From Heliocidaris erythrogramma (lineage: Eukaryota; Echinodermata; Echinoidea; Camarodonta; Echinometridae): DNA of 64,000 nt. The DNA lies in NCBI GenBank assembly GCA_025617745.1, contig CM046867.1, positions 28,822,705 to 28,886,704 of the forward strand, read 5' to 3'. Below the pieces are notes generated by a model that searched no databases, was not told where the DNA came from, and worked only from the letters and a program-made list of their open reading frames with translations. A program made the translations under genes and the position numbers. Below, piece by piece: positions 38,101-46,655 of the stretch; position 1 is the first letter of the stretch; each line of letters opens with the position of its first letter.

Positions 38101-41100
38101 ATAATGAAGACTGCTGCAAAAGGCAGATATTCACGTCCCCCAAAATTATAACCTCATCATCTTTTGTTAATTTATCCAAGGTGTCAGTGAGATATTCAAT
38201 AAAATAATGATCTGTAGGGGGTCTGTACACAACACCGAGAGTAATGGGTTTTGTATGGGGTAATAGAATGTCAATCCATAACGATTCAATATCATTTTGT
38301 GTAAGATCTTCTCGTACGATAAATGCAATATCATTTCTAATATAAAGACAGACTCCACCACCATGTTCTCCTACACGGTCTCGTCTTAAAATACAATATC
38401 CATCGATACAAACTTCTTCCTGAAGCTCCATCTTCGAGACACTGGAAACACAGCTTCCTGGGCGACATATACACGTTGATTGAGAGCTCCAGAATGTTTG
38501 TAAATATGAATTTCAAAAGATGCTAGACTGCAGACTGCAACAGGCTTGGACATCGCACACACACACATAAGGAGAGAGATGCGGAGAGAGTGATCGAAAA
38601 AGCAGCTGTCGGTTCCAACGGTCGAAACAAAAACAAAGCAGGCAAGGTCAGTTTAGAAAAATGTGTTTAGTGTAGTTTAAAAAATACATAGAAATCCAAA
38701 TCAGAACAAAATATAAAATTACAAGATAGAGGAGACAGCAAGAAAAGCAAGGAGCTTTATATAAAGCTGCCACCTTTGTCATTCTTCATTGTAACTAAAA
38801 CTCATTTACCTATACCTAACACCAGAACAGGGGAGCGTTTCATCAAGCGTTTTGTCAGTGATTTGTACCGACAACTGTTATAAGCTACTGAAATCCTTGC
38901 ATCTGATTGGCTGAGAGCAAATTTGTCGGTAAAAATCACTGACAAAACGCTTGATGAAACACTCTCCAGGAGCTTAAGATGTACATGTAACTCAAAAACC
39001 TCTCCAAATGTAATGTTTATAATAATGGAATTGGCCTCTAGGATAAACAACAAGGATGCCCTATTTTATGATTTCACAGAATTCTTGCAATTAGATCTAA
39101 ATACCATAGTCAAAAAATTTCCCACGCAGCATTTCGTAATTAATGTTTTTTGTATAATACACAGACCACATAGTTCCCATGTGAAGGTTTGCGGCCAGGA
39201 TACAAGATCGTATATTCATCAAGCATCAGGTACAAAGTTTGTGTCATTAAAAAGCAGACCACATTTCACACGATGGCATTTTATATCCTGGAAAAAACAG
39301 CAAATGTCAAACAGCTCATATGTGTGTTATGATTAAATGCTTTAGACAGCTACCTACGTACATGACTTATCCAGTTAATCCAGCTGAACAAGGATGATGA
39401 ATTCATTTCATGTCTCACATTGGTTAATGGATAATGCACTTGTAGAATGCTGTATTAGTTAATGGAAAGCTAATGTACAAATGGAGATTTGCTAACAATT
39501 TATATGACTATAAACTATGGGGTTTTTTTCTAGAGAAAGACAGCGTGGCAAATAAAAAGGTACAGGAATCTGAAGAAAAAACTGAACAAAGTTCTCTTTG
39601 ACAATTATTCTGTATAACTGTACATCTTTTAAAGGAAATAAATTGCCTAGAAAAATACAGCTAGTATGCATGAAATCAACTGAAAAAAATTTACCCCATA
39701 TTTTATGCGTTAACGGTTAAGGAATATGAAGAAAATAAAGAATAAACTTATGCATGGAACAAATTTGTTTCGTAATTTTTTCATGTTATCCTTCATTTTC
39801 TACATACTCATTAACTGTCAAGGACAAAGAATACCTGATGAATTAAAAAAAAAATTTGATTTGATACATTCTAGTTGAATACAAATCATTTGTGTTTTGT
39901 AGGTGACTGGTCCCCTTTGGTTCTGTCACATTTACCCCTGTGACAATTGCTCTGGTCTAACTTTGCCATGTTAATCCTAAACCTAACCCTAACCCTAACC
40001 CTAATCTTAATCTTCATATTGTCCTTAACAAAAACCAAATCACGACCTTGACCTTAACCTTTGACCTTTCGCGACATGGACGGAGGAGCAAATGTCGCAG
40101 GAGCAAATGTCGTGTCACCGTCCCCTTTAACTCATTTGGCTGACCCCCCCCCCTCCTCAAAAAATAAAATTAATCTTTGCCTATCTTTATCAAGAATTAT
40201 AGAATTATAGACTATTCAACTTACATCATCACTGCCTGTATCACCCGTGTTCTCTTTTGCCTGGGCGACGTTCTCCAGATACTTCTTCATGGTTCCATGT
40301 AGGTACGGCCCTTTCGCTGGTTTACCTGATCTCACATAGTCATAGGCAGACCCCTTGCCAAACATGGCCTGCAAACCAGCCTTGTATGCCTCTTTATCAA
40401 AACCTACAGGTGGTTAATAGAGAATAACATATACAAATAGTTTTAAAGTGGCATTAAACTGGTAGAACTTTGAACAGCGCCATCTTACGGTGATTGCTAA
40501 ATTAAGATTATAATTTGTAATTTAATTGCATTTTATTTTGACAAACAGTTTGGATAATAGGCACATTTTATATTTGACACTATTATTTTTGACTTGGCAG
40601 ATGTGGAAATTGCCTGCAGATACTTTCTAAGCTTGGAACTACAAACTAGAATGAGGCATGATGGCAAAATGAGAGGCATAGACATTTTTCAAAACCTGTT
40701 AAAAGATGGCACTATTTAGGAGCTTCAGTTTACTGCCACTTTAAGTTAATTTTGACTCCTAGTAAACGGAAGAAACTAAATTCAAACAAAACTTTCACTA
40801 ATAATATTCCAGACAACAATTTAAATATGCCTGCCTCTCGATTTTGGTAGAAAATATGTAATAGCCGAGTACGCAGCAAAGAGTCGACAGATAATTATTA
40901 TAAGAATAATCGCCCTCCTCTTTCAGACCATGTGGTCTCATATGAGTGATTCTTTTCACAGAATGTGATTTCCGGCACGATTATTAATAGTTTGTTTCTA
41001 TTGTGCTAGTCCACGCAACTATCTACTGTATGTTTAACAATTAAGTATAGATTTAGGCCAGTTTTTTTTCTCAAAATACAATTCATATGTCACTGATATT

Positions 41101-42865
41101 CGAGTCAGTTTGTCAGAATTGGATTTACAAGCATGTTATTTTTCTTTGATCTTTCTATCACTCCTTTCTCCTTCTCTATTCCTAAAAGCGCAAAGGGACT
41201 GCATTTGTGGTGATAAACAAATTATAGTTTATTATTATTATTACTAGAACTCAAGATTAGCTTTAATGCTAAAACATTCATCTGAAATCACTACAATAGT
41301 ATTAATTAACATAACAATATTGAAGAACAAAATAACAATGTTAACGCTGCAAATACTGATGAGAAATGATAATGAAAATACCATTTATCAGCAATAATCA
41401 TTCATTATTTCAAACAAAATACTCATAGAGTAACTGGTGAGAGTGAAAGAGGACATACATGACATTTTTACAAATTTAATTGCAAATTTAATTGGTCAGA
41501 TCTTTAGAAAAACCCTTCTCCTTTAATAGCAAATTCAAGGGACAAAGTACAAGTTCATTAGCTTATTAGTCGCTTCACCCTTGCTCCTACAGACAAGCAC
41601 ACTACTTAAGACAGCTTTTAATAAGACCTCTATACCATGAGAGGGCCATTAGCAAAGATTAATAGGGGTTGGCATTTCTCTTAACTTCCTGATATCTCTT
41701 AAAATATCATTTTGGATTCAAAGGAGCCCCGCACGAGGGATGGTAAGGTCTAGACAACAAGCCATTGCTAAGGCACCGTCATCCATCATGGACGCCAACC
41801 CAATATCACGGTGAACTGTACAATCTATAAATCCATGCAGAGGCACATGAGGTCTTCACGGCTGTTTCACTCTTCTACCGTATTTGGAATTCAATCCACA
41901 TGTGCCTAGTTCAGTATATCAGATGTATCAATCAAGAATTTAGTTTCAGCAAAAACTTAACTGCATTGAGTGCTAATGGCTAAATCAACATTAAAGATTT
42001 TTGGATTATACTATGAAATATAAAACACCTATTGAACGATAATTTTAGTTGCTTTAATTTCGCTTTTCATTATCCATTCTTCTATTTTCTTTGCCTAAGT
42101 CTCTATTGCCAACCATACGGAAAGTATGTGTTACTTTGAATGAAATCCCTATAGTTGTCTAATTCAATTCACATAGAAATGTAGAAACAAGCATTACAAC
42201 AGCCACATTTTTCACAGGGAGGGGGGGGGGGGGGGGGGGGGGGCGGCAGCCAGTTCAAACTTGCCAACAAAAAAGTGTGAAGTGTAAAGTGTGAAGAAAA
42301 AAAATCTCTCAATATCCAGGGTATTTTATCTGGGGGGGGGGGGGATATTCCTCCATCATCTTTAACATATACCTATCCTATCTGGTTTTGCTAATGGATA
42401 TGCGCAAGTAACGTAGTGCTGGTCACATACCAACTATTTGATAACTATAAAGATAACAATAATATTGGTCTATAGATGTAGAAAATGTATGGTGCTCACT
42501 GATTACCGGTAATGAATGTGAGGCAACTGCAGATAGGCAGATCCATCTTCTACATGGACCAATTTTATAGTTATCATTGTCATTATTTAAATCGATAATG
42601 TGACCAGCCCTTATATCTTGTGTCAAATTACGAACGAATCTTGCAGACAATGTGCAGTATAATGCAGGGAAGCATGATTGAATCTTACCCTTGCTTTCTA
42701 CGACAGCCTTCAGGAGGACATAGAGGTGGTCTCCATAGGCGCTGTTCTTCCCCGTTGGAATCCTGTAGAAGGGGCAGATACCCTCTGGTAAGAACTCTGG
42801 TGTCGGATGCTTGGATACCTGGGCAGCCAGCTCATTTTGATCATATACCCAGTGAACTGGTAAGG
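24419..42865 (-). CDS. SelJ / J1-crystallin-like ADP-ribosylglycohydrolase-fold protein (5 exons seen, 5' incomplete)
   Basis: Five minus-strand exons join in phase: 42865-42689, 40403-40225, 26648-26519, 25238-25074 and 24666-24419. They give about 299 residues ending in TAA; family members are usually a little over 300 residues, so mainly the N-terminal helix with the GDA-type motif is missing. Family hallmarks in order are LPVHWVYD, PEF with PFY, SAYGDHLYVLLKAV (where true hydrolases have a metal-binding TDDT-type motif), GPYLHGTMKKYL, INSAVIVALYGGDP, ACPLPGSF, and AGGDNCSRVAFLGACLGAQVG near the C terminus. The last replaces the catalytic GGDTDT-type motif, keeping only the first Asp. Changed metal-site residues fit the crystallin/SelJ branch and argue against classical ADP-ribosyl hydrolysis. 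SelJ proteins of fish and sea urchin are reported selenoproteins, but no in-frame TGA occurs in these exons and no SECIS element was recognised. The function is unknown; a structural or lens-like role is only known for relatives. Confidence 0.85.
24775..24850 (+). repeat. (TGAATC)n retroelement-like tail
   Basis: TTTTTTAAATATGGATCAAT leads into four TGAATC units, resembling the 3' tail of a CR1/L2-type LINE on the plus strand. A mirror-type (TTGAT)n tail for the minus strand is at 22853-22880. No coding part remains at either. Confidence 0.45.
25012..25058. repeat. (GA)n/(GACA)n tract near an exon donor
   Basis: AGAGAGAGAGAGAGAGAC followed by AGACAGACAGACAGG lies within 20 bp of the SelJ-like fourth-exon donor, on its intron side. 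Confidence 0.85.
25074..25238 (-). CDS. SelJ-like gene, fourth visible exon
   Basis: The 165-nt exon starts after acceptor CGTCTAG and ends at TGCC|GTAAGT. It encodes GAKLLEGLVMKGPNANAVED through MKALPHNDAVKQLGIAC. The final Cys (TGC) lies within the motif ACPLPGSF completed in the next exon. A (GA)n tract begins about 20 bases downstream of the donor on the minus strand. Confidence 0.88.
26519..26648 (-). CDS. SelJ-like gene, third visible exon
   Basis: The 130-nt exon lies between acceptor CTTCTCAG and donor ACAG|GTGAGA. It starts in phase 0, directly continuing the acidic end of the previous exon, and encodes NDGTINSAVIVALYGGDP, then KVEDMVKVVQNTPICLKY and ALT. It corresponds to the central helices of the ADP-ribosylglycohydrolase fold. 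The upstream intron is 13.6 kb. Confidence 0.88.
27674..27737 (+). other. Short exon-like GC-rich island
   Basis: A 64-bp GC-rich stretch lies inside the long SelJ-like intron. On the plus strand it lies between CTTCAG and ACA|GTAAGC and reads ELHQITHLHHAGDPSEHV with no stop. On the minus strand it also has splice-like ends (TATCAG and GAG|GTGGGT) and reads AYCVVNMLGGVPGVVE. The minus reading cannot be a SelJ exon because its 52 nt would break phase between two exons that already join in phase 0. The nature is unknown. Confidence 0.2.
29655..30110. repeat. (ATCC)n / (CTATCCATTG)-type array
   Basis: About 450 bp of ATCC/ATCT-rich repeats. CATCCTTTCGCTTCCGAACA at the start recurs as CATCCTTTCACTTCCGACTA at the end (30105), so the array expanded between duplicated flanks. 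Confidence 0.85.
30120..30392 (+). other. Open frame with coding-like composition, unknown
   Basis: The plus frame reads FFGSEGLSNFWESLSPLSQL and RQDAERQCDYRRTLMNG between 30208 and 30320, in a locally GC-rich patch, then runs into KKKEEEEED low-complexity sequence. No family is recognised and no good donor was found. It may be an exon or chance. Confidence 0.2.
30945..31143 (-). repeat. SINE with 7SL Alu-domain-like head (copy 1; spans 30945-31143)
   Basis: On the minus strand the element starts GGGCGTTGTGGCGTGTGCCT and continues GTAATCCAGCTAC, nearly identical to the 5' Alu domain of animal 7SL RNA. It next has CGGACCCAGGTTCGAGACTG, which holds a pol III B-box-like word, then TTTCGGATGGTGATGTTAA and TGATTGATACATGTCTG. 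It ends in AAACCCAATTACAC plus a (CA)n tail of about 26 bp. The coordinates run downward because the element is on the minus strand. It is about 165 bp without its tail. Confidence 0.75.
31674..31692. repeat. G19 homopolymer
   Basis: A run of 19 G, followed by GAGGGTGGCAGC, in the long SelJ-like intron. Confidence 0.95.
31965..32480. repeat. (GATA)n / (ATAG)n microsatellite, about 500 bp
   Basis: A long imperfect GATA array with AGATAGAA and GATATAGATA variants. The 227-codon minus frame (LSIYLSIYLS-type) is an artefact of it. Confidence 0.95.
34255..34615. repeat. (GA)n-rich tract with G runs
   Basis: Long purine tract of GAGA and GGGGG words. A 184-codon minus frame of Ser/Leu repeats is an artefact. 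Confidence 0.85.
35086..35278. mobile_element. MITE with about 65-bp terminal inverted repeats
   Basis: The left end CACATATTAAAGGACCCAAT...CAAAACTTCAGAAAAAGAAA and the right end, reversed, AACATATTAGAGTACC... CAAAACTTCAGAAGAAGAAA pair, followed by ACATACTTTC on both arms. It lies just 3' of the LINE. Confidence 0.75.
35721..36430 (-). pseudogene. LINE RT thumb and C-terminal region, frameshifted
   Basis: Two frames, 36430-36221 and 36224-35721, continue the RT after the G-run frameshift and are separated by a second indel near 36224. Motifs include VKYLGLIIASDL, LFDYANAAWYCS, KIIQNKIVRFIN and FNGILFWNSLPNHVK, the last typical of the C terminus of CR1/Jockey-type LINEs. The element therefore has at least four coding breaks and is inactive. 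Confidence 0.83.
36390..37772 (-). pseudogene. LINE connector and reverse transcriptase, one in-frame stop
   Basis: One frame runs through the whole stretch, interrupted only by a TAA at 37275-37277. It carries the connector, KSTGLDLVPARFLK, NYRPISVLSIVSKVLEK (RT motif 1), GFRNGYSTETCL, LLDLQKAFDTVNH (motif with catalytic Asp), GVPQGSILGPILF, and LLLYADDSVLLYS, the YADD catalytic box. Motif order and spacing are those of an intact LINE RT. It ends in a G-run frameshift near 36400. Confidence 0.88.
37763..38431 (-). pseudogene. LINE endonuclease domain (AP-endonuclease type), truncated
   Basis: The frame encodes an exonuclease-endonuclease-phosphatase domain, the target-nicking part of a LINE. 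Visible motifs are EHGGGVCLYIRNDI, LGVVYRPPTDHY, VIILGDVNI and SLIDHVISS with a downstream GLSDHVLTY; the GDVN and SDH motifs hold catalytic residues. The N-terminal beta strand with the first metal-binding residues is missing. A frameshift near 37765 separates it from the reverse transcriptase frame. Confidence 0.82.
38829..38969. mobile_element. MITE, GGGGAGCGTTTCATCAAG family
   Basis: A third full copy, with arms GGGGAGCGTTTCATCAAGCG and TTTTGTCAGTGATTTGTACC and the conserved centre CTGATTGGCTGAGAGCAAAT. It lies in the 13.6 kb SelJ-like intron, 5' of the LINE. Confidence 0.84.
39900..40135. repeat. MITE-like element containing CCCTAA repeats
   Basis: Four CTAACC-type units at 39976-40010 sit inside a unit with GTGACAATTGCTCTGGTC on the left and GGAGCAAATGTCGCAGGAGC + AAATGTCGTGTCACC on the right, an inverted GTGACAnnTGCTC motif. 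Related GGAGCAATTGTCA words occur at 47925 and 49195. The telomere-like repeats therefore look like element-internal sequence and not a telomere fusion. Confidence 0.55.
40225..40403 (-). CDS. SelJ-like gene, second visible exon
   Basis: The 179-nt exon lies between acceptor CCTGTAG and donor GATGAT|GTAAGT. Its first two bases complete a Gly codon begun in the previous exon. It encodes FDKEAYKAGLQAMFGKG and later GPYLHGTMKKYLENVAQAK, and ends in the acidic run TGDTGSDD in phase 0. The HGTMKK segment is typical of the J1-crystallin/SelJ branch. Confidence 0.88.
40404..42688. other. SelJ-like intron, 2.3 kb
   Basis: AT-rich intron with the G23 and G11 runs at 42221-42343. No nested gene or RNA was recognised. 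Confidence 0.7.
42221..42243. repeat. G23 homopolymer
   Basis: A run of 23 G in the intron between the first two visible SelJ-like exons. A second run of 11 G is at 42332. Confidence 0.95.
42689..42865 (-). CDS. SelJ-like gene, most 5' exon visible
   Basis: The 177-nt exon follows a polypyrimidine acceptor (TTTTTTTGCTACAG) and ends at AAGG|GTAAGA. It starts with the last two bases of a codon, most likely Ala, and encodes 58 whole residues, starting LPVHWVYDQNELAAQ and ending VLLKAVVESK. It carries the substrate-fold signatures HWVYD, PEFLPEGICPFY and NSAYGDHLY. The preceding exon was not found between here and 64 kb. Confidence 0.88.
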
Positions 42866-44422
42866 CTGTAGCAAAAAAGAAAAAGAGAAAATCAAAATTA
42901 AAATGATGAGATGACACAAAGAGTGCGGACCAAAGCGTGTAAACCCTTTGTAACAGAAACAACATTGTAAGGGGTAAATATGAACAAAAATACAAGGAAG
43001 TGGAGAGTGATTTACCTCTGAAAAGCTCGAGAAGAGCTCTGGAAAAATGAAAAAGAGCTCTAGAAAAAAGAATAATAAATACACAGCAATTACTGTGCAC
43101 AAGGAAATCTCACTTTTTCAATCACTTTTAATACACTTTCTCTCACTTTCACACTCTAACATTAAATGTAAAGACGAACCTGATTATAAAAGCCTGATAA
43201 TAAAATGCACTATTCCATTTCTCATCCATGAGTTACAACACAGCACAATTAACTTGAAGATAGAATTGATAAGATGCAAATCTGACAGCATGCTAGCCAG
43301 AAATAGTTTCTTACAGTCTGTTGGCCATTCACCCCTTGCTCATGCACAACACTATGAAATAATTGATCTAGATTAATTTCCATATCTGCATATCCTTAGG
43401 CCTTGGCACAAATCAAGTATGCATGCAAGTAAAAATCATAGGGAGGAGGGGCTAGCTCTCTATCCAAACGTCAATTCATAACTTTGCTCGTATTTGAATT
43501 TTACACATGGCTATACAACACCAATAACAATACGGGCATTGATAAATTGGAAAACTCTCTGAAACCCAGCACCCCTCTTGCTCTTTCTTTGAGGGACATA
43601 AAATAGTGCTTGACCAGCATAGCCTGCAATTAACCAATAAAACCTGAACAGCTATGAAATGGGAGGCGCGTTCCCCGCATATCCCCGGGCTACACTTTCC
43701 CCAGCAGACAAGGCAAGACAAAGGCCGTCTGCCCCTCTCCAGAGAATCGTGTCATGGCACGGTTCATCGTTATGACGCTAGTGGCGAAATGCTCGCCATG
43801 GTAACTCGAGACCTGCTTTCTGCCGGCAGAGGTACTGACTGGCTGGGAGGGGGACAATTGATGGTGTCAGTTCCAAAGATGATAGGTGATTAAAAGACAG
43901 AGCTGAGTCACTATACGTGATTGATATCAAGTTTTTAGGATGCCCTTTTACAGATGTGAAAATGTTCTTCTACAGCATGTCCAGCTGCAATGGTCTGTAG
44001 AGTGTTGCTGATATCATCTGCTGATAGCCAAGAGAGCATTAACTATTACCAATTTACAGAAACTTAAAGAGAAGGTTGAGTTCCGGGAAAGGTAAAAAAT
44101 AATTTGTGAGCTTTCTCATTCTTTTTATGTTAGTTTGAAAGAACATCATAGTAGAAATGTTCCCTCAAAAGGATTGCTCTTCAAATGCCCTCACATTCAA
44201 AATATGACAAGAAACAGCTGAAATGTTCAGCCTAACATTTGTGTGTAGTCCAATGTACACATTTCTGTGTGCAGTGCATGTGACTCTCAGCAGGATTGAG
44301 TCAATTCTTTATCATTCTTCTGATTCCAAAAGCTTACAGCATACACCAATTCTTATGTGCTATATAATCAACCTTTCCCATTTGCTTTGAGACAATTTCT
44401 TTCACAATTCAATCTCATGACC
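42866..44422. other. Upstream of the first visible SelJ-like exon
   Basis: The expected first exon would end with one base of an Ala codon before GTRAG and encode a GDA-like motif; no such sequence was recognised here. The CpG island at 43654-43893 is the only gene-like patch. Confidence 0.5.
43654..43893 (+). other. CpG-rich island with an open frame of unknown nature
   Basis: A GC- and CpG-rich island stands out in AT-rich DNA. The plus frame is open for 79 codons and contains GTVHRYDASGEMLAMVTRD followed by LLSAGRG, which looks coding. A candidate acceptor (CCCCTCTCCAG) precedes it at about 43741, but the possible donor AGAG|GTACTG is weak. The minus strand also has an open frame over part of it. 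It could be an exon of an unseen plus-strand gene, a promoter island of the SelJ-like gene, or an old repeat. I do not recognise a family. Confidence 0.25.
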
Positions 44423-46655
44423 AGGGCCCTGTTTCATAAAACTTGTCATCAATGAGAAGTTGCAATAACTGTTATAAGCTTCTGAAATACTTGCATCTGA
44501 TTGGCTGCCCAAGTCGAAATGAAATAGGGTAAAAATAGGAAAAAAATACAAAAAAATTACCAACGGAAATATATTTTTTCCCTATTTTTTTCCTATTTTG
44601 TATAGCGTAGAGATAGCTACTTGTAATAGGATAAAAATAGGATTGAAACACATTTTTCCTATTTTTCCCCCTATTTTTCCCTATTTTTATTCCAAGAAAA
44701 TAGGATAAAACCAGAAAGAAAATAGTCCTTTGAAATTATTCCGGAAATAGGAAAAAAACCAAAAATAGGATGGAAATAGGATTAAATTAGGTGAAAACTA
44801 GGTAGAAAATAGGGGAAAACGCGTTGAAGAAAATAGTGGGAGATGGAAAATAGGAAAAATATAGAAATAAAATAGTGGAAAACTAGGCAGAAAATAGGAT
44901 AAAATTTGATTGAGAAATAGGATAAAATAGGAGGAAATAGGAATTGAATTAAAACTACAGAAAAAATAGGACAAAAACAGGAATAAAATAGTGGAAAACT
45001 AGGCAGAAAATAGATTGAATCTAATTGAGAAAATGCAATGTAATAGGGAAAAACTAGGGAGAAAATAGGAAAAATCTACAAAGAAAATAGGAAACTAGAT
45101 TGAGAAACTAGGATAAAACTTGATTAAGAAAATAAAAATAGAGAAAAACTAGAATGAAAATAGGGTGAAAATTAAGATTAATATAAGAACAAATGCTGTG
45201 GGTTTCTACAGGAACAATCATATGACATTATTAATTATTATTTTATTTATCCTATCTCGTAATCATATCCTATCCTATCCTCTCCTACTCCTATAAATCC
45301 TATAGCCTACATCCTATACCTAGCTACTAAGCAATTGTATCACGTTCATTTTATATATAGACATAGTTGTAGTGCTATAAAAAAATGGTTACTGACTAGA
45401 TTACAATTTTATTATTAAAATTGATTTACACTTTTATTAATGAAATATGAAAATGCCTTTTGAAATTGTGTACAACATTACAATGGTTTAATGTAAGTAA
45501 AATTTCTATCAAAGTTCAAATCTTAATCCCAAATCTAAATGTATTTATCTATTTCCACTAGTTTTCATATTTTAGATTGTTATTCATGAATATTCATGAT
45601 TGATTAGGACCTATATAGAAACCAATAGTTGGGAAACTAGAATAAAACTAGTGCTGGAAAAGATAAAGTTTGGAAAATAGTATAAAACTAGTGCTGGAAA
45701 AGATAAAGTTTGGAAAATATGATAAAACTAGTGTTAGCAAAAGTACAGAAGTCAGGAAACTAGAATAAAACTATAGTGCTGGAAAAAATAAAGTTTGGAA
45801 AATAGGAAAAAACTAGTGCTGGATCATGGGGAAAGATAAAAGTTTGGAAAATAGTACAAAACTAGTTTTAGAATAATGAGAAAACTAGGATGAAACTAGA
45901 GCTAGCCTGAAAAATAGGATAAAACTATTTTTTGGACAAAAATGAAAAGTGCAAAAACTAGGGAAAAAATAGTCCGGAGAGAAATGAGGTCTAAAAAATA
46001 GGAAAAAATCAGAAAATAGCCTCAAAATAGGCCTATTTCTATTATATTTTCCATGGGAAATAGGATAAAAATAGGCCTATTTTCCTGAAATAGGAATAAA
46101 ATAGGTGAAAAATTAAAAAATAGCCTAAAATTACTTCCATTTTCTTCCTATTTCCGAGGGAAATACAATAAAAATAGGCCTATTTTCCTGAAATAGGAAG
46201 AAAATAGGTGAAAAATAAAAAAAATAGCCTAAAATTACTTCTATTTTCTTCCTATTTCCGAGGGAAATACAATAAAAATAGGCCTATTTTCCTTAGAATA
46301 GGAAGAAAATAGGTGAAAAATAAAAAAAATAGCCTAAAATTACTTCTATTTTCTTCCTATTTCCGAGGGAAATACAATAAAAATAGGCCTATTTTCCTTA
46401 GAATAGGAATTAAATAGGGAAAAAATAAAAAATAGCCAAAAAAATAGATCTAATTTTTCATATTTTCCAAAGAAAATAGGAAAAAAATAGGCCTATTTTC
46501 GTTTAAATAGGAATAAAATAGGGAAAAAATAGGGAAAAAATATATTTTCACACTTCCGAAAACTACTGGGGTGAGTGCAAATTTGTCGGTAAAAATCATT
46601 GACAAGTTGTAATAACTGTTATAAGCTACTGAAAACACTTGATGAAACGCCCCCA
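44423..46655. repeat. 2-kb AAATAGG-type array inside a broken MITE
   Basis: Left (44423-44512: GGGCCCTGTTTCATAAAACT, then TTGCATCTGATTGGCTG) and right (46570-46655: GCAAATTTGTCGGTAAAAAT, then TTGATGAAACGCCCCC) are halves of the GGGGAGCGTTTCATCAAG MITE family. Between them is about 2 kb of irregular AAAATAGG, GGAAAAAAATAGG and AAAACTAG words. Near 46155-46470 a higher-order unit of about 103 bp repeats three times (CCGAGGGAAATACAATAAAA). No gene is visible. Confidence 0.8.

Larger units (their letters stand above)
35320..38455 (-). mobile_element. 5'-truncated, decayed non-LTR retrotransposon (CR1/Jockey-like)
   Basis: This element covers the endonuclease, reverse transcriptase and C-terminal parts of a LINE ORF2, plus a 3' UTR of about 400 bp. 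On the minus strand it ends in a degenerate ATTG/ATTC-type tail near 35340, as in CR1-like and L2-like elements. It lies in the 13.6 kb intron of the SelJ-like gene in the same orientation as the gene. Similarity stops near 38455, so the 5' end is missing. Confidence 0.85.

Noticed and set aside
42423..43100. A 225-codon minus frame as an intact gene
   Set aside because: Only its middle part (42689-42865) is coding, with acceptor and donor on either side; the rest reads intron.
43740..43810. A possible SECIS element (ATGA...AA...GA spacing on the plus strand)
   Set aside because: The flanking sequences do not pair to form the required stems, and it is on the strand opposite the SelJ-like gene and upstream of it.
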